A stretch of 64,000 bases of DNA from Sphingobacterium chungjuense (GTDB taxonomy: Bacteria > Bacteroidota > Bacteroidia > Sphingobacteriales > Sphingobacteriaceae): the NCBI RefSeq assembly GCF_011316935.1, contig NZ_WLYS01000001.1:62001-126000 (forward strand), read 5' to 3'. Position numbers and translations under genes: made by a program. The number at the start of each line of letters is the position of its first letter. The stretch's first letter is position 1. This document shows positions 27,629 through 36,974 of this stretch, piece by piece. The notes below the pieces were generated by a model that was given only the letters and a program-made list of their open reading frames with translations, was not told where the DNA came from and did no database searches.

Positions 27629-28820
27629 ATTTTCCGTGCTGTTCGTAAGTCATAAATACCCGCCAAGTACCGGTGGGATGGAAAAGCAAAGCTATGAATT
27701 GATCACGCGCATGCATCAATATGCAAAAGTGTATCCATTGGTCTATGAAGGATCGGAATCTATTATTCAATTTTTCAGAAAATTAAATAGACGAATCCTA
27801 GACTTGGTGCATCAACATGCAGAAATTCGTATCATTCATTTTAACGATGGACTAATCGCCAGCCTTGCACTATATCACAGCGGATATGATCATTTGAAAA
27901 AAGTGGTCACGGTACATGGCTTGGATGTGGTATTTCCTTTAGGTTTTTATCAGCGCAAGATCCTTCCTCGATTCAATCGTTTCGATCAGATCATTGCCGT
28001 GAGCCAAGCGACCGCAGAGGAGATTATAGCTCGCGGAGTCGAGCGCCATCGGGTACAAGTCGTTGCGAACGGCATTGACCACGAATGGTCGAATGAAAGG
28101 ACTATGGACAAAATAGATGCGTTATTGCAAAAGCATCGGGTACCCCTTGGAAAACAGTACTTGGTGCTACTCGGCAGGCCGGTGAAGCGTAAAGGTTTTT
28201 CATGGTTTATCAAGGAAGTGCTTCCGCATTTAAATCCGAAGTATCATGTATTGCTGATTGGTCCTTTTATGCCTAAGATTTCCTCCCGAGAACGATTATT
28301 TAGTATCATCCCTGCGCGATGGCAACAGCTGCTGATGCTCTTTTTAGGTCACCCTTCTGACCAACGCGCATTGAGAGCATTACTGCAAAATCCGGCCTAT
28401 TCGGAAAGAGCAAGTCACTTAGGTAAAATTGTGACAGAGGAACTTCAAGTGGTGTTACTTGAAGCGACAGCCTTTATCATGCCTAACATTTCAGTATCGG
28501 GCGATATGGAAGGATTTGGATTGGTCTGTCTGGAAGCGAGTAGCAACGGCGCCATCGTATTTGCTGCCGAAATGGAAGGTATCACAGACGCCATTCAGCA
28601 CCAAAAAAATGGATTTTTGGTCAAATCAGGAAATCCTGCTGCCTGGATAGAAAGTCTTGATCGCTTGGATAATAACACGCAAGATATTTCAACGCTACGC
28701 CAACAGTTTCGTGATTATACGCTGGCACAATTTAGCTGGGATAAAATGACGAAAGGATACTTTGCTATATTTTGCTCACTGCTTGAAGAGCACATACAAA
28801 AAACTCCCGAACGCATATAA
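27621..28820 (+). CDS. GT4 glycosyltransferase
   Basis: ATG 27621 (399 residues) overlaps the upstream stop by 8 bp. GT-B fold: SHKYPPSTGGMEKQSYEL at the start, IHFNDGLIAS, VTVHGLDVVFP, then donor site GRPVKRKGFSWFI and MPNISVSGDMEGFGLVCLEA (EX7E type). Acceptor and donor unknown. It ends the operon with the MgtA-like transferase and the membrane protein. Confidence 0.88.
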   Translation: MSEFSVLFVSHKYPPSTGGMEKQSYELITRMHQYAKVYPLVYEGSESIIQFFRKLNRRILDLVHQHAEIRIIHFNDGLIASLALYHSGYDHLKKVVTVHGLDVVFPLGFYQRKILPRFNRFDQIIAVSQATAEEIIARGVERHRVQVVANGIDHEWSNERTMDKIDALLQKHRVPLGKQYLVLLGRPVKRKGFSWFIKEVLPHLNPKYHVLLIGPFMPKISSRERLFSIIPARWQQLLMLFLGHPSDQRALRALLQNPAYSERASHLGKIVTEELQVVLLEATAFIMPNISVSGDMEGFGLVCLEASSNGAIVFAAEMEGITDAIQHQKNGFLVKSGNPAAWIESLDRLDNNTQDISTLRQQFRDYTLAQFSWDKMTKGYFAIFCSLLEEHIQKTPERI

Positions 28821-28858
28821 ACGATCAGGAGTTTAAATATCTGATAAGATTAAGTGGT

Positions 28859-29116
28859 TTACTTATTCTTTCCGAAGCCTAAAATTTCAAAAACGATTTT
28901 GAAAGCGATAAGCGATGCGATAATGATAGCAATATTGGCAATCCAAGAGAACAAAGATCCAAACTGATCTAGCGCTACAATCACATCAGGTACAAAACGG
29001 ATAAAAACACCGATCAAACCAATGATGATGGCGAAGGTCAGGGTTACATAATATTCTGTACGATTCGCATTATTGTCGGTCGTCTTTGCCGGCCTTTCAA
29101 ACACTGTATTTTCCAT
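28859..29116 (-). CDS. Small two-TM membrane protein
   Basis: 85 residues from ATG 29116. A GTG at 29146 is in frame, but it overlaps the predicted -7 element, so it is rejected as start. Two TM segments at about 24-42 and 55-75, short basic tail GFGKNK. No recognised family or function. Convergent with the GT4 operon and separate from the genes on either side. Confidence 0.6.
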   Translation of the reverse strand: MENTVFERPAKTTDNNANRTEYYVTLTFAIIIGLIGVFIRFVPDVIVALDQFGSLFSWIANIAIIIASLIAFKIVFEILGFGKNK

Positions 29117-29145
29117 AAAATTGTTGATCTCTTTTAAATACGTCA

Positions 29146-29153
29146 CAAATGTA
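29146..29153 (-). promoter_or_regulatory. -7 element TACATTTG for the small membrane protein
   Basis: Minus-strand TACATTTG, with a TTTT run 20 nt upstream at the -33 position. It places transcription start near 29140, which decides the ATG at 29116. Confidence 0.5.
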
Positions 29154-29217
29154 CGAAAGTCTGCATCCGATTGAAAATAAATTTCAAAAATATCGTTGCA
29201 TACTTTTGTTTTTTATT

Positions 29218-30003
29218 TTAAAAATCTAATGGAGATGGGTACGCGAAAGTATAGGACAGTTCGCGTGCAATGCGCTCGCCGATAACCACCTTATCGTACG
29301 ATACATCCTCTTCGAAAACAGCGGGTAAGTCATATCCATATTTCGCTGCCGAAGCACGGATTACATCTTCCTTTTTAGGATGTTGCGGACATACCAGATT
29401 GTATGTAGCGTGTGACAGCGATTGGGTGAAACCTAGCCAAAGTAATTGAATCACATCATCTAGATGAATGAAATTAGCAGACTGTTGCCCACTCTGACAA
29501 ACCTTACCTTGAAAATATTTGGCAAAGATGCGCTCTTGTCCAAATAATCCACCTAATCGGTATACGATCGTATCTGGCAAAGACCACATCTGCTTTTCAG
29601 CAAGCAGTAAATGCTTGCTCATCTCCTCCTCTATCGCAAAGGACTCATCAAATGATCGAGATTGCTCGGGATAAATACCAATAGAACTTAGGTAAATATG
29701 CTTTTGATAAGTCAGCCCTTCCAAAGCATGATATAGATTTCGAAATCTGTTTTCCAAAGTCGGTAAATCGTTCTTTTTGGAAGCGGGTATGCTATTCAGT
29801 ATATAATCAAAGTGCAGATCCTTCAGTAGAAGATCTGTACTTTGATCGAAATCGTGTACCAAGGCATTCAAGCCTTGAGCTTGCAATCGCTGTGCTTTCT
29901 CGGCAGATGTAACCGTGACGGTAACTTCTTGTCCGCGATCTATGGCTAATTGTGCAAATGCTTCACCAACCCATCCGCATCCAAGAATTAAGAAATGAGC
30001 CAT
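29218..30003 (-). CDS. NAD(P)-binding epimerase-like protein (YeeZ type)
   Basis: 261 residues. A Rossmann start FLILGCGWVGEAFAQLAID with GxGxxG-like glycines, an SDR-type SSIGIYPEQ segment around residue 110 (Y with the later K of the extended SDR pattern not clear), and YRLGGLFGQER. Extended-SDR proteins of this type are usually annotated as NAD(P)-dependent epimerases or YeeZ. Substrate unknown. It starts 27 bp after proS ends on the same strand, so it probably belongs to the proS transcript. Confidence 0.75.
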   Translation of the reverse strand: MAHFLILGCGWVGEAFAQLAIDRGQEVTVTVTSAEKAQRLQAQGLNALVHDFDQSTDLLLKDLHFDYILNSIPASKKNDLPTLENRFRNLYHALEGLTYQKHIYLSSIGIYPEQSRSFDESFAIEEEMSKHLLLAEKQMWSLPDTIVYRLGGLFGQERIFAKYFQGKVCQSGQQSANFIHLDDVIQLLWLGFTQSLSHATYNLVCPQHPKKEDVIRASAAKYGYDLPAVFEEDVSYDKVVIGERIARELSYTFAYPSPLDF

Positions 30004-30030
30004 AGCGATGTATGATATAGTGGCAAAGAA

Positions 30031-31503
30031 TTAATATGCTTTAGCAAAAAGTACGCGATGGCGAGATGGCTTACCTGTAAAAATACAAATACCTTCCTCT
30101 TCCTTCACATCCAATGGAATACAGCGAATCGTAGCTTTAGTTTCGTCTTTAACACGTTTTTCCGTCTCTACTGTACCATCCCAATGGCAGGATACAAATC
30201 CACCTTTACCATCCAATACGGATTTAAACTCGTCATAACTGTCTACTGGCGTGATGTGTTCGTCGCGGAACGTACGTGCTTTTGTATATATAGCTTCTTG
30301 AATTTCATCCAATAGCGCTACCACATGATCTGCTAACCCTTCTTGAGAAACTGTTTCTTTGGTTTGGTTATCTCTTCGAGCGAGTTCTACCGTACCATTT
30401 GCCATATCTCGAGCGCCTAGAGCGATACGCAAAGGCACACCTTTTAGTTCCCATTCAGCAAACTTAAAGCCCGGACGCTGGGTATCGCGATCGTCGTACT
30501 TGACAGAAATATCGCGACTTTTCAGCTCGCTGGACAAAGTATCCACATAGTTGTCGATTGCTTGCTTCTCTTCTTCGGTACGGAAAATAGGCACAATCAC
30601 AATTTGAATTGGCGCTAATTTAGGAGGCAATACCAAGCCTTGATCATCTGAGTGCGCCATAATAAGCGCGCCCATCAGGCGTGTAGAAACGCCCCAAGAG
30701 GTCGCCCATACATGCTCTAATTTACCTTCTTTGGAGGTAAACTTCACATCAAAAGCTTTTGCAAAATTCTGCCCCAAGAAATGGGATGTACCTGCTTGCA
30801 GAGCTTTACCATCTTGCATCAAGGCTTCTATACAATAGGTATCCAGTGCTCCTGCAAAACGTTCGTTCTCCGTTTTACGACCACGAATGACTGGTACAGC
30901 TAAGGTACCTTCTGCAAATTCAGCATATACGTCCAACATGCGTTCTGCTTCTTCAATCGCTTCCGCCTCTGTCGCATGAGCCGTGTGCCCTTCTTGCCAC
31001 AGAAATTCTGCAGTACGTAAGAATAAGCGTGTTCTCATTTCCCAACGCACGACATTCGCCCATTGGTTAACCAATATCGGTAGGTCTCTGTAAGATTCTA
31101 CCCATCCTTTATAGGTATTCCAGATAATGGTTTCTGATGTTGGCCTTACAATCAGCTCTTCCTCTAACTTAGCGTCTTCATCGACGATGATGTTACCATT
31201 GCCATCATTTTTCAGACGATAATGGGTCACCACAGCACATTCTGTCGCAAAACCTTCTACGTGCGAGGCTTCTTTTGAAAAGAAAGATTTCGGTATAAAA
31301 AGTGGAAAGTAAGCATTGGAGTGACCTGTCTCTTTAAATCGTTTGTCTAAAACCGCTTGCATGCGCTCCCAGATGGCATATCCATACGGCTTAATCACCA
31401 TACAACCGCGAACAGCAGAGTGTTCGGCCAAATCCGCTTTTACTACTAAATCATTATACCACTGCGAATAATCTTCGCCTCTACTCGTAATACCCTTACT
31501 CAT
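30031..31503 (-). CDS. proS: Prolyl-tRNA synthetase, archaeal/eukaryotic type
   Basis: Charges tRNA-Pro. 490 residues, the shorter type without the bacterial editing insertion. Class II marks: motif 2 region [16 protein letters not shown] and [20 protein letters not shown], the [13 protein letters not shown] segment, and motif 3 [17 protein letters not shown]. The C-terminal anticodon-binding domain (IVIVPIFR start) and the zinc-like C-terminal domain are present. The eukaryote-like form is normal for Bacteroidetes. Divergent from the Gly-rich lipoprotein gene. Confidence 0.96.
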   Translation of the reverse strand: MSKGITSRGEDYSQWYNDLVVKADLAEHSAVRGCMVIKPYGYAIWERMQAVLDKRFKETGHSNAYFPLFIPKSFFSKEASHVEGFATECAVVTHYRLKNDGNGNIIVDEDAKLEEELIVRPTSETIIWNTYKGWVESYRDLPILVNQWANVVRWEMRTRLFLRTAEFLWQEGHTAHATEAEAIEEAERMLDVYAEFAEGTLAVPVIRGRKTENERFAGALDTYCIEALMQDGKALQAGTSHFLGQNFAKAFDVKFTSKEGKLEHVWATSWGVSTRLMGALIMAHSDDQGLVLPPKLAPIQIVIVPIFRTEEEKQAIDNYVDTLSSELKSRDISVKYDDRDTQRPGFKFAEWELKGVPLRIALGARDMANGTVELARRDNQTKETVSQEGLADHVVALLDEIQEAIYTKARTFRDEHITPVDSYDEFKSVLDGKGGFVSCHWDGTVETEKRVKDETKATIRCIPLDVKEEEGICIFTGKPSRHRVLFAKAY

Positions 31504-31614
31504 AAAATCTTTGAATCGAAAAATATGTTTATTTTAGTGAGCCGGATTAAACCCCCTCCCTAATTAGGGGTCTAAGTTAATAATTAGGACTGAAATTATC
31601 GAAAGATTAACGGG

Positions 31615-32841
31615 ATGAGAAACATGAAACATAATCAACTATACTACGGCATTTTGGCAGTGATGCTTGTGCTAATCAGTAGTTCCTGCTCTAGCAGACG
31701 CTACAGCGGAAGCGTAGCATCACGCGACAGAGGAGTCTATCAAAGCCCCGACTATTATTATACAGGATCTGCTGGAAGCGTATCTAGCGCACAGGGTGAT
31801 TATTATGAAGATGATTACTATGGCGACGAAGTAATGGATGAAGCGTATGCTGATGATGGAATGTACGCTGGTGGTGCGGGTGGCTATTATGATGATGAGT
31901 TTAGTGATCTAGAGTACGCCAATCGCATTAATCGTTTCTACTATACTAGTCCAGGCATGATGTATTACGATCCATGGTTCGATCCTTGGATGGGTTATGG
32001 TGCTATGGGCTTTGGTTGGGGTGGCGGTTTCGGCTGGGGCGGTGGCTTCGGCTGGGGCGGTGGCTTCGGCTGGGGTTCACCTTGGCGCATGGGCTTTGGT
32101 TGGGGCGGTGGCTTCGGCTGGGGCTGGGGTGGCGGCTTCGGTTGGGGAGGCGGATGGGGTCCTTGGGGCTTCAACTCTTTCTACAATTCTTGGGGTCATC
32201 CATACTACGGCGGCTGGGGCGGCGGATATGGCAATAATTATTACGTAAATCGTCCTAGTAGAGTACCAAGCGGTCGTGCATCATACGGTAGTAATGCAGG
32301 TGTTGCAAGCGGAAGAGCCAGTGGCAGAGGTGTATCTCGCGATGCAAGTGGTAGAATACTCAATGGTACAGCTGCAGGTCGTTCGCGAAGCGCTACGACA
32401 GCTAGTGGCCGTGCAGCTTCGGGACGTGGCGCTACAACAACGCCATCACGTGGTGCTGGAAGCATTAGTCGCGGTGCATCTGGAAATGCTTCGGGTCGTG
32501 CTGGGGCTTCACAAGTAGGTAGAACAGGTAATCCATCTAGAAATACGGGAACAGTTGGTCGCGGAGCTACAGGTTCTACACGCCAACCAGCTGGTAGAGC
32601 GCAAGGATCAAGTGGCAGAGCTGCTGGTGGCACAGTGGGCAGAACAGCAACGCCGAGATCGGCAACTCCTCCTGCGAGATCAACAATAAATAGAGGAACT
32701 TCACAACCAACGCGTACTTCTTCTGGAAGTAGCATGAGTAGAGGTAGCTCCGGCGGAAGTATGAGCGGCGGTGGTGGCGGCGCTAGCCGTGGCGGCGGCG
32801 GCGGCGGCGGAAGTCGCGGCGGCTCAGGTAGAGGTCGTTAA
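31615..32841 (+). CDS. Gly/Trp/Phe-repeat lipoprotein with Ser-Gly-Arg-rich tail
   Basis: 408 residues (or 405 from ATG 31624). Lipobox LISSSC puts the lipid Cys at about residue 25. Then an acidic Tyr/Asp region (about 45-105), a Gly-rich block of GFGWGG repeats (about 130-185), and from residue 215 a low-complexity tail rich in SGRA and RG units ending in GGGGGSRGGSGRGR. Similar low-complexity proteins have been misannotated as prolyl-tRNA synthetase because of this neighbourhood. Function unknown; the form suggests an exported, sticky surface protein. Confidence 0.7.
   Translation: MRNMKHNQLYYGILAVMLVLISSSCSSRRYSGSVASRDRGVYQSPDYYYTGSAGSVSSAQGDYYEDDYYGDEVMDEAYADDGMYAGGAGGYYDDEFSDLEYANRINRFYYTSPGMMYYDPWFDPWMGYGAMGFGWGGGFGWGGGFGWGGGFGWGSPWRMGFGWGGGFGWGWGGGFGWGGGWGPWGFNSFYNSWGHPYYGGWGGGYGNNYYVNRPSRVPSGRASYGSNAGVASGRASGRGVSRDASGRILNGTAAGRSRSATTASGRAASGRGATTTPSRGAGSISRGASGNASGRAGASQVGRTGNPSRNTGTVGRGATGSTRQPAGRAQGSSGRAAGGTVGRTATPRSATPPARSTINRGTSQPTRTSSGSSMSRGSSGGSMSGGGGGASRGGGGGGGSRGGSGRGR
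32011..32160 (+). repeat. Tandem 18-nt-like repeat encoding GFGWGG
   Basis: Imperfect tandem units such as GGCTTCGGCTGGGGCGGT, about eight copies, inside the lipoprotein gene. High G content could also favour slippage. Not spaced like a CRISPR array. Confidence 0.8.
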
Positions 32842-32892
32842 TCTAATAATATGAAGTAATCTAAGCTTAGCTTTGATACTTACATCATAACT

Positions 32893-32922
32893 AAAGCCCT
32901 TCGGATCTTTCTGAAGGGCTTT
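32893..32922 (+). terminator. Rho-independent terminator after the Gly-rich lipoprotein gene
   Basis: 10-bp arms AAAGCCCTTC (32893-32902) and GAAGGGCTTT (32913-32922), then TCTATT. Confidence 0.65.
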
Positions 32923-32930
32923 TCTATTGT

Positions 32931-33275
32931 AGATGAAGCTTGGCTATTAAAAGCTATTGCATGCTTTCAAATGCGGTAATTTCATTAGACTTCACTATGT
33001 AGTCATAAAGCAGAGAAATGTACTGAAATAATCTAAAAACGGAATTTTAAACTGTTGGTATCGTGGTATTGTACCTTCTAGCGGTGAGGACGATCTAGGA
33101 TAGATTGTTTCGAGCATCGCTTTTGGCGATCGTTTTACTATCAATAAACGGAACAATCAGCTCCATATTCTACTCAAAAGGCAGCATTTCGGAAATCCAT
33201 CCCAAATACTGCCTATTGTATTCAATTACCAATAGTAAAAGTTAGATCAGTGTATAGAAGCTAATTTATCAACAA
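32931..33275. other. Gene-free stretch, possible decayed coding sequence
   Basis: 345 bp with no supported gene. On the minus strand at about 33183-33254 a short open run reads as VIEYNRQYLGWISEMLPFE before a stop, which looks protein-like but has stops on both sides and no start. I see no element ends or inverted repeats. Confidence 0.3.
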
Positions 33276-34631
33276 CTATACGATCTTAGTAGGTTCGATA
33301 TACTTACGCACGAATAAGGTGTAGTTTTCATGTTTGATAACACAAACTTTCTCACCAAGATCGATAAATCCATCCATGGCTACAGCCTCGTACCAATTGC
33401 CTTCTATTTCTATTTTGCCAGACGGGCGCAATACGGTCTTTGCTACACCGATTTGGTTGATCAAATTTAATTTGGGCACGGAGGAAGTATAACCGCCTTC
33501 TGCCAGCTGCTCATCCGCTAGCACCAATTTTCGGAATGCTGGAGAACGCAGCACATTTTTCCCAAAAATAACAATGAGGATGATGGACAACACCATTGCT
33601 CCTACTACCACTAAAAATGAATCCATTAATAACCCAGGTTTTGAAAGTTGAAAATCTAAAAAATCGTTGGCTACCATAGAAAATGCCAATCCACACAACA
33701 TAAGGATAATACCCAAAATTCCTGCTACGCCAAACCCTGGAATGACAAATACCTCGAGCGCCATGAGAATAACCCCAATCACAAATATTAAAATCTCCCA
33801 GTGATCTGCCAATCCTTGCAAGTACAAAGGAGCAAAGAATAAACCCCCACAAATTACGGCCAATACCCCCGCAAAACCAAGCCCTGGTGTCTGCAGCTCC
33901 ATATAGATACCACCGATAATGCCCATAATTAGAAATCCGCTCACCAATGGGTTGATTAGAAAACCAATGATACGATCTACCACCGTGGTTTGATGCACCG
34001 TAATTTCAGGGTTAGTAATACCTAATTTTTCATAAATCTGTTCGGTAGATTTTACCTCCGCATCCGCCAAACCAGCTTTGACCGATTCAGAAGCAGTGAG
34101 CGTTAGCAGCTTCCCATCCTCTTTTAAGCTGGGAACAGAAATGCTTGGATCCACGAATGCTTCGGCCATCCGCGCATTACGACCTTTCGCTTCAGCAGTA
34201 GCACGCATCAGCCCGCGCATATACGATTGATATTTTTCAGGTAGCACTTCGCCCGACCCATCTACTACGGTGGCAGCACCTAGACTGGCGCCAGAATGCA
34301 TGAATATGTGATCAGTAGCCAAAGAGATCAATGCCCCGGCCGATGCAGCATTATTATTGATATAAACAATGGTCTTCATATCCGTATTCAGAAGCAGCGT
34401 ACGGATGCTATCCGCAAAGTTCACCGCTCCGCCAAATGTATTTAGCTCCATTAAAAGATACTGTGCATCAGCAGCACGTGCTTTTGCGTAAGCATTCTTT
34501 GTAATATACCAGGCTCCAGGACCGATTTCATCTTTTACACTGAATTCATACACCCGCTGTCCATAGGTATGCGCACTGATGATACTAAAGAAAATTATCA
34601 TCAACGAGGTCAATTTCATAAATTTGTTCAT
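33276..34631 (-). CDS. NfeD-type membrane serine protease (ClpP-class)
   Basis: From ATG 34631, 451 residues; upstream in-frame codons show no protein character. Signal peptide at about 1-25 (ending TYGQ). Protease domain with LMELNTFGGAVNFA and the catalytic Ser97 in NNNAASAGALISLA, a ClpP/SppA-class site; K133 in PEKYQ is a candidate for the general base. Then four or five TM segments (about 220-370) and a C-terminal OB-fold NfeD domain (IGVAKTVLRPSGKIEIEGNWYEAVA region). It probably cleaves membrane-linked substrates. Divergent from the next gene, with start codons about 40 bp apart. Confidence 0.88.
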   Translation of the reverse strand: MNKFMKLTSLMIIFFSIISAHTYGQRVYEFSVKDEIGPGAWYITKNAYAKARAADAQYLLMELNTFGGAVNFADSIRTLLLNTDMKTIVYINNNAASAGALISLATDHIFMHSGASLGAATVVDGSGEVLPEKYQSYMRGLMRATAEAKGRNARMAEAFVDPSISVPSLKEDGKLLTLTASESVKAGLADAEVKSTEQIYEKLGITNPEITVHQTTVVDRIIGFLINPLVSGFLIMGIIGGIYMELQTPGLGFAGVLAVICGGLFFAPLYLQGLADHWEILIFVIGVILMALEVFVIPGFGVAGILGIILMLCGLAFSMVANDFLDFQLSKPGLLMDSFLVVVGAMVLSIILIVIFGKNVLRSPAFRKLVLADEQLAEGGYTSSVPKLNLINQIGVAKTVLRPSGKIEIEGNWYEAVAMDGFIDLGEKVCVIKHENYTLFVRKYIEPTKIV

Positions 34632-34670
34632 AAGATTATTCGTTTTTACCGTGCAATGGAGGACGTACAC

Positions 34671-35423
34671 ATGTTTAAAAATACAATAAAAAAAGCGTTT
34701 CAGAAAGATTTTATAGAGAATATCTGGAAGATAGAGGTAAATGGATATCAAGAAGAAATCGGAGTAGAGATCCGAGATTCGCAAACGACGATGCCCAGTT
34801 ATCATATACTCCGCTTTGAAGATGGTTCTGAAAAGATGCAATATAGTCCTGACGAAAAAGAATGGACGATGGAAGGAATTCAAAAAGACTATCTCATTTT
34901 AAAAAAAGTCGGTGAACAAACTCCCACCAAAGAAGGAATTCAAATCATCAATACCAAAACACAAAAACCCGTGTTGATCAGTTATGAATATGTACTACTA
35001 GATGTCGTTGAAGATCATCTACATGTACGACATCGCCAGTTTACCTCGGGCGGAGAGCAGCTCATCGCGATCAAGACAGGTGAAGTATTTGCCTTGAATG
35101 ACGCCACTTTGCGCAGCTATCCAAAAAACCGCGTATGTTTTCCATTAACCTATGATAATCCTCCCGATTTTTTATCAGATGACGATAAACGGCAAGATCT
35201 GTGGATTAGCAAACTGTCAAATGCTTATCTTTGGTGTTATCACACACGATGTAGCTCAGGATATGACTTACATATCGCTGTGAGCGATCTAGAAAGTATA
35301 CATGATGAAGTCGTCGTACAATCAGGAATTGCCAAAATGTTTCCTCAACCCTATTTTCAGGTTGGCAATCAATTATTCTTTATGGCAGATAATAAACATG
35401 AAATTGTTTCGTATTTAGTATAA
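34671..35423 (+). CDS. Conserved hypothetical protein, DUF4905-like
   Basis: ATG 34671 is preferred over ATG 34656, because a rare GGAGG ribosome-binding sequence lies 8 nt upstream of it; 250 residues. It has no signal peptide, no TM segments and a mostly beta-like sequence with SPDEKEWTMEGIQKDYLILKK (shortened: SPDEKEWTMEGIQ) and DHLHVRHRQFTSGGEQL. It resembles the DUF4905 proteins of Sphingobacteriaceae, which have no known function. The LysM-protein gene follows after 24 bp, probably in the same operon. Confidence 0.6.
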   Translation: MFKNTIKKAFQKDFIENIWKIEVNGYQEEIGVEIRDSQTTMPSYHILRFEDGSEKMQYSPDEKEWTMEGIQKDYLILKKVGEQTPTKEGIQIINTKTQKPVLISYEYVLLDVVEDHLHVRHRQFTSGGEQLIAIKTGEVFALNDATLRSYPKNRVCFPLTYDNPPDFLSDDDKRQDLWISKLSNAYLWCYHTRCSSGYDLHIAVSDLESIHDEVVVQSGIAKMFPQPYFQVGNQLFFMADNKHEIVSYLV

Positions 35424-35447
35424 TTGCAAAATATGATGGCATTGATA

Positions 35448-36302
35448 ATGAAGCGGAGATGGAGTAGCCTATTGTTGCTGTGTATAGGCCTACTTAGTGG
35501 CTCTACCGCATTGCAGGCGCAGACCACAATGGAACAAAAAACAGAAACAGTAGATGGCAAGACCTATATTATCCATGAGGTAAAGGCAAAGGAAACCTAT
35601 TATGCCCTTAGTCGTACCTATAGTATTCCGGTCAATGATATCATGGCTGCCAATAATAAAAAAAGTCTACGAGTTGGCGATACAGTGCGTATACCTAGTA
35701 CGATCGCTGAAGAGCGTCAATCGCTTTCTAGCACGACTTCGACTACCGCCCCATCTGTATCACCAGATGATATACTAACGGATTATAAAGTCGGATCCAA
35801 GGAAACACTTTATGCCATTGCGAAACGATTTCAAACGAACGTCGAAGATATCAAGCGCTTAAACAAGCTAAAATCGGACAACCTCAAAGAAGGACAAATC
35901 TTGCGAATCCCTGATGGAAACTTACCGCCAGAACCGGTGGCTGCTATTGAACCACCGGCAGAAGTAGAGAAAATCGACGATGTGCCCGTACGCAACATCC
36001 AAGCTGGGAGATACGGTGTACGCGAAACTTCTGAAAAAGGAATCGCAGTATGGATGGAAAATCTGGAAACAAAGAACAACAGCAACCTAGCCTTGCATAA
36101 GACAGCGCCGGTAGGCACTATTTTGAAGATTACCAATCCGATTTCTAAAAGTGTAACCTACGCCAAGGTGGTAGGCAAGTTCTCCGAAAATACACAGACA
36201 CAAGATGCGATCGTTGTCGTGTCCAAATCTGCGGCAGCGTACATCGGAGCAGTAGACAAACGCTTTCTAATCGAAATCACTTACGGCATCCCTACCGAAT
36301 AA
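35448..36302 (+). CDS. Secreted LysM protein with C-terminal RlpA-like barrel
   Basis: About 284 residues from ATG 35448 (other in-frame starts at 35433 and 35436). Signal peptide MKRRWSSLLLLCIGLLSGS ending near ALQAQ. Two LysM repeats: IHEVKAKETYYALSRTYSI (about 40-80) and DYKVGSKETLYAIAKRFQT (about 110-155), which bind peptidoglycan. A Pro/Glu linker leads to a double-psi-beta-barrel-like region (GRYGVRETSEKGIAVWME, APVGTILKITNP, VVVSKSAAAYIGA). It probably acts at the cell wall. The kinase gene follows 4 bp later. Confidence 0.83.
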   Translation: MKRRWSSLLLLCIGLLSGSTALQAQTTMEQKTETVDGKTYIIHEVKAKETYYALSRTYSIPVNDIMAANNKKSLRVGDTVRIPSTIAEERQSLSSTTSTTAPSVSPDDILTDYKVGSKETLYAIAKRFQTNVEDIKRLNKLKSDNLKEGQILRIPDGNLPPEPVAAIEPPAEVEKIDDVPVRNIQAGRYGVRETSEKGIAVWMENLETKNNSNLALHKTAPVGTILKITNPISKSVTYAKVVGKFSENTQTQDAIVVVSKSAAAYIGAVDKRFLIEITYGIPTE

Positions 36303-36306
36303 TCCT

Positions 36307-36954
36307 ATGGACAAACCTTATGTAATTGGCATAGCCGGAAGTAGTGGGTCTGGAAAGACATTTTTCTTAAATAGCTTTTTAAATCATTTTGCTAAACAAA
36401 GCGTGACGCTGATTTCGCAAGATGATTATTATATCCCTGCCAATACCAAAACGCAAGAAGAGAATCGCTTGTACAACTTTGATGTACCTACAGCCATTGA
36501 CCGCAATGCGTTTTATCATGACATCAACGCCCTGTTTGAAGGAAAGAGTATTTTGAAAGAAGAATATACGTTCAATAATCCTCAACTAAAGCCCAAGATG
36601 TTGAAAATAGAGCCCGCACCTATATTGGTGGTCGAAGGCCTATTTATCTTTCACTACGAAGAGGTGAACAATCTGCTGGATTACCGTATTTTTATTGATG
36701 CTAATGAGCAAATAGCACTAAAGAGGCGCCTGAAAAGAGATTTGGAAGAAAGAGGTTACGACCATGATGATGTCATGTACAAATGGGTCAATCATGTGAT
36801 ACCCTCTTTCAATACTTACCTCGCCCCTTACAAAGAGCAATGCAACTTGGTAATCCATAACAATACCGACAATCCACAAATCATTGATAACTATACGCGA
36901 GATATTGTCAATGAGTTGAAGGTTAAGCTAGATGGCTTATATACAAATCGATAG
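36307..36954 (+). CDS. Uridine kinase-like P-loop kinase
   Basis: 215 residues. Walker A GSSGSGKT at residues 11-18, the SQDDYYIP loop (about 37), NFDVPTAID, and VVEGLFIFH, all as in uridine/cytidine kinases and phosphoribulokinase-fold enzymes. It would salvage pyrimidine nucleosides in the cytoplasm, but the substrate is not certain from motifs. Runs closely after the LysM gene. Confidence 0.85.
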   Translation: MDKPYVIGIAGSSGSGKTFFLNSFLNHFAKQSVTLISQDDYYIPANTKTQEENRLYNFDVPTAIDRNAFYHDINALFEGKSILKEEYTFNNPQLKPKMLKIEPAPILVVEGLFIFHYEEVNNLLDYRIFIDANEQIALKRRLKRDLEERGYDHDDVMYKWVNHVIPSFNTYLAPYKEQCNLVIHNNTDNPQIIDNYTRDIVNELKVKLDGLYTNR

Positions 36955-36962
36955 AATAATCG

Positions 36963-36970
36963 TAACTTTG
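36963..36970 (+). promoter_or_regulatory. -7 element TAACTTTG placed 4 nt before a small gene
   Basis: A TANNTTTG match ending 4 nt before ATG 36975, again consistent with a leaderless start. Confidence 0.4.
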
Positions 36971-36974
36971 TCGT

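Noticed and set aside
32011..32160. Tandem repeat as a CRISPR array
   Set aside because: Units are contiguous, coding (GFGWGG) and lack spacers.
32241..32735. 164-codon minus-strand ORF opposite the Gly-rich lipoprotein
   Set aside because: A shadow of the biased composition of the sense gene.
34569..34670. Longer N-terminus for the DUF4905-like gene (starting in frame at 34569)
   Set aside because: It would run antisense through the 5' end of the NfeD gene; a GGAGG ribosome-binding site supports ATG 34671.
34632..34883. N-terminal extension of 84 residues for the NfeD-type protease
   Set aside because: It lies antisense to the neighbouring gene and precedes the signal peptide, which must be N-terminal.
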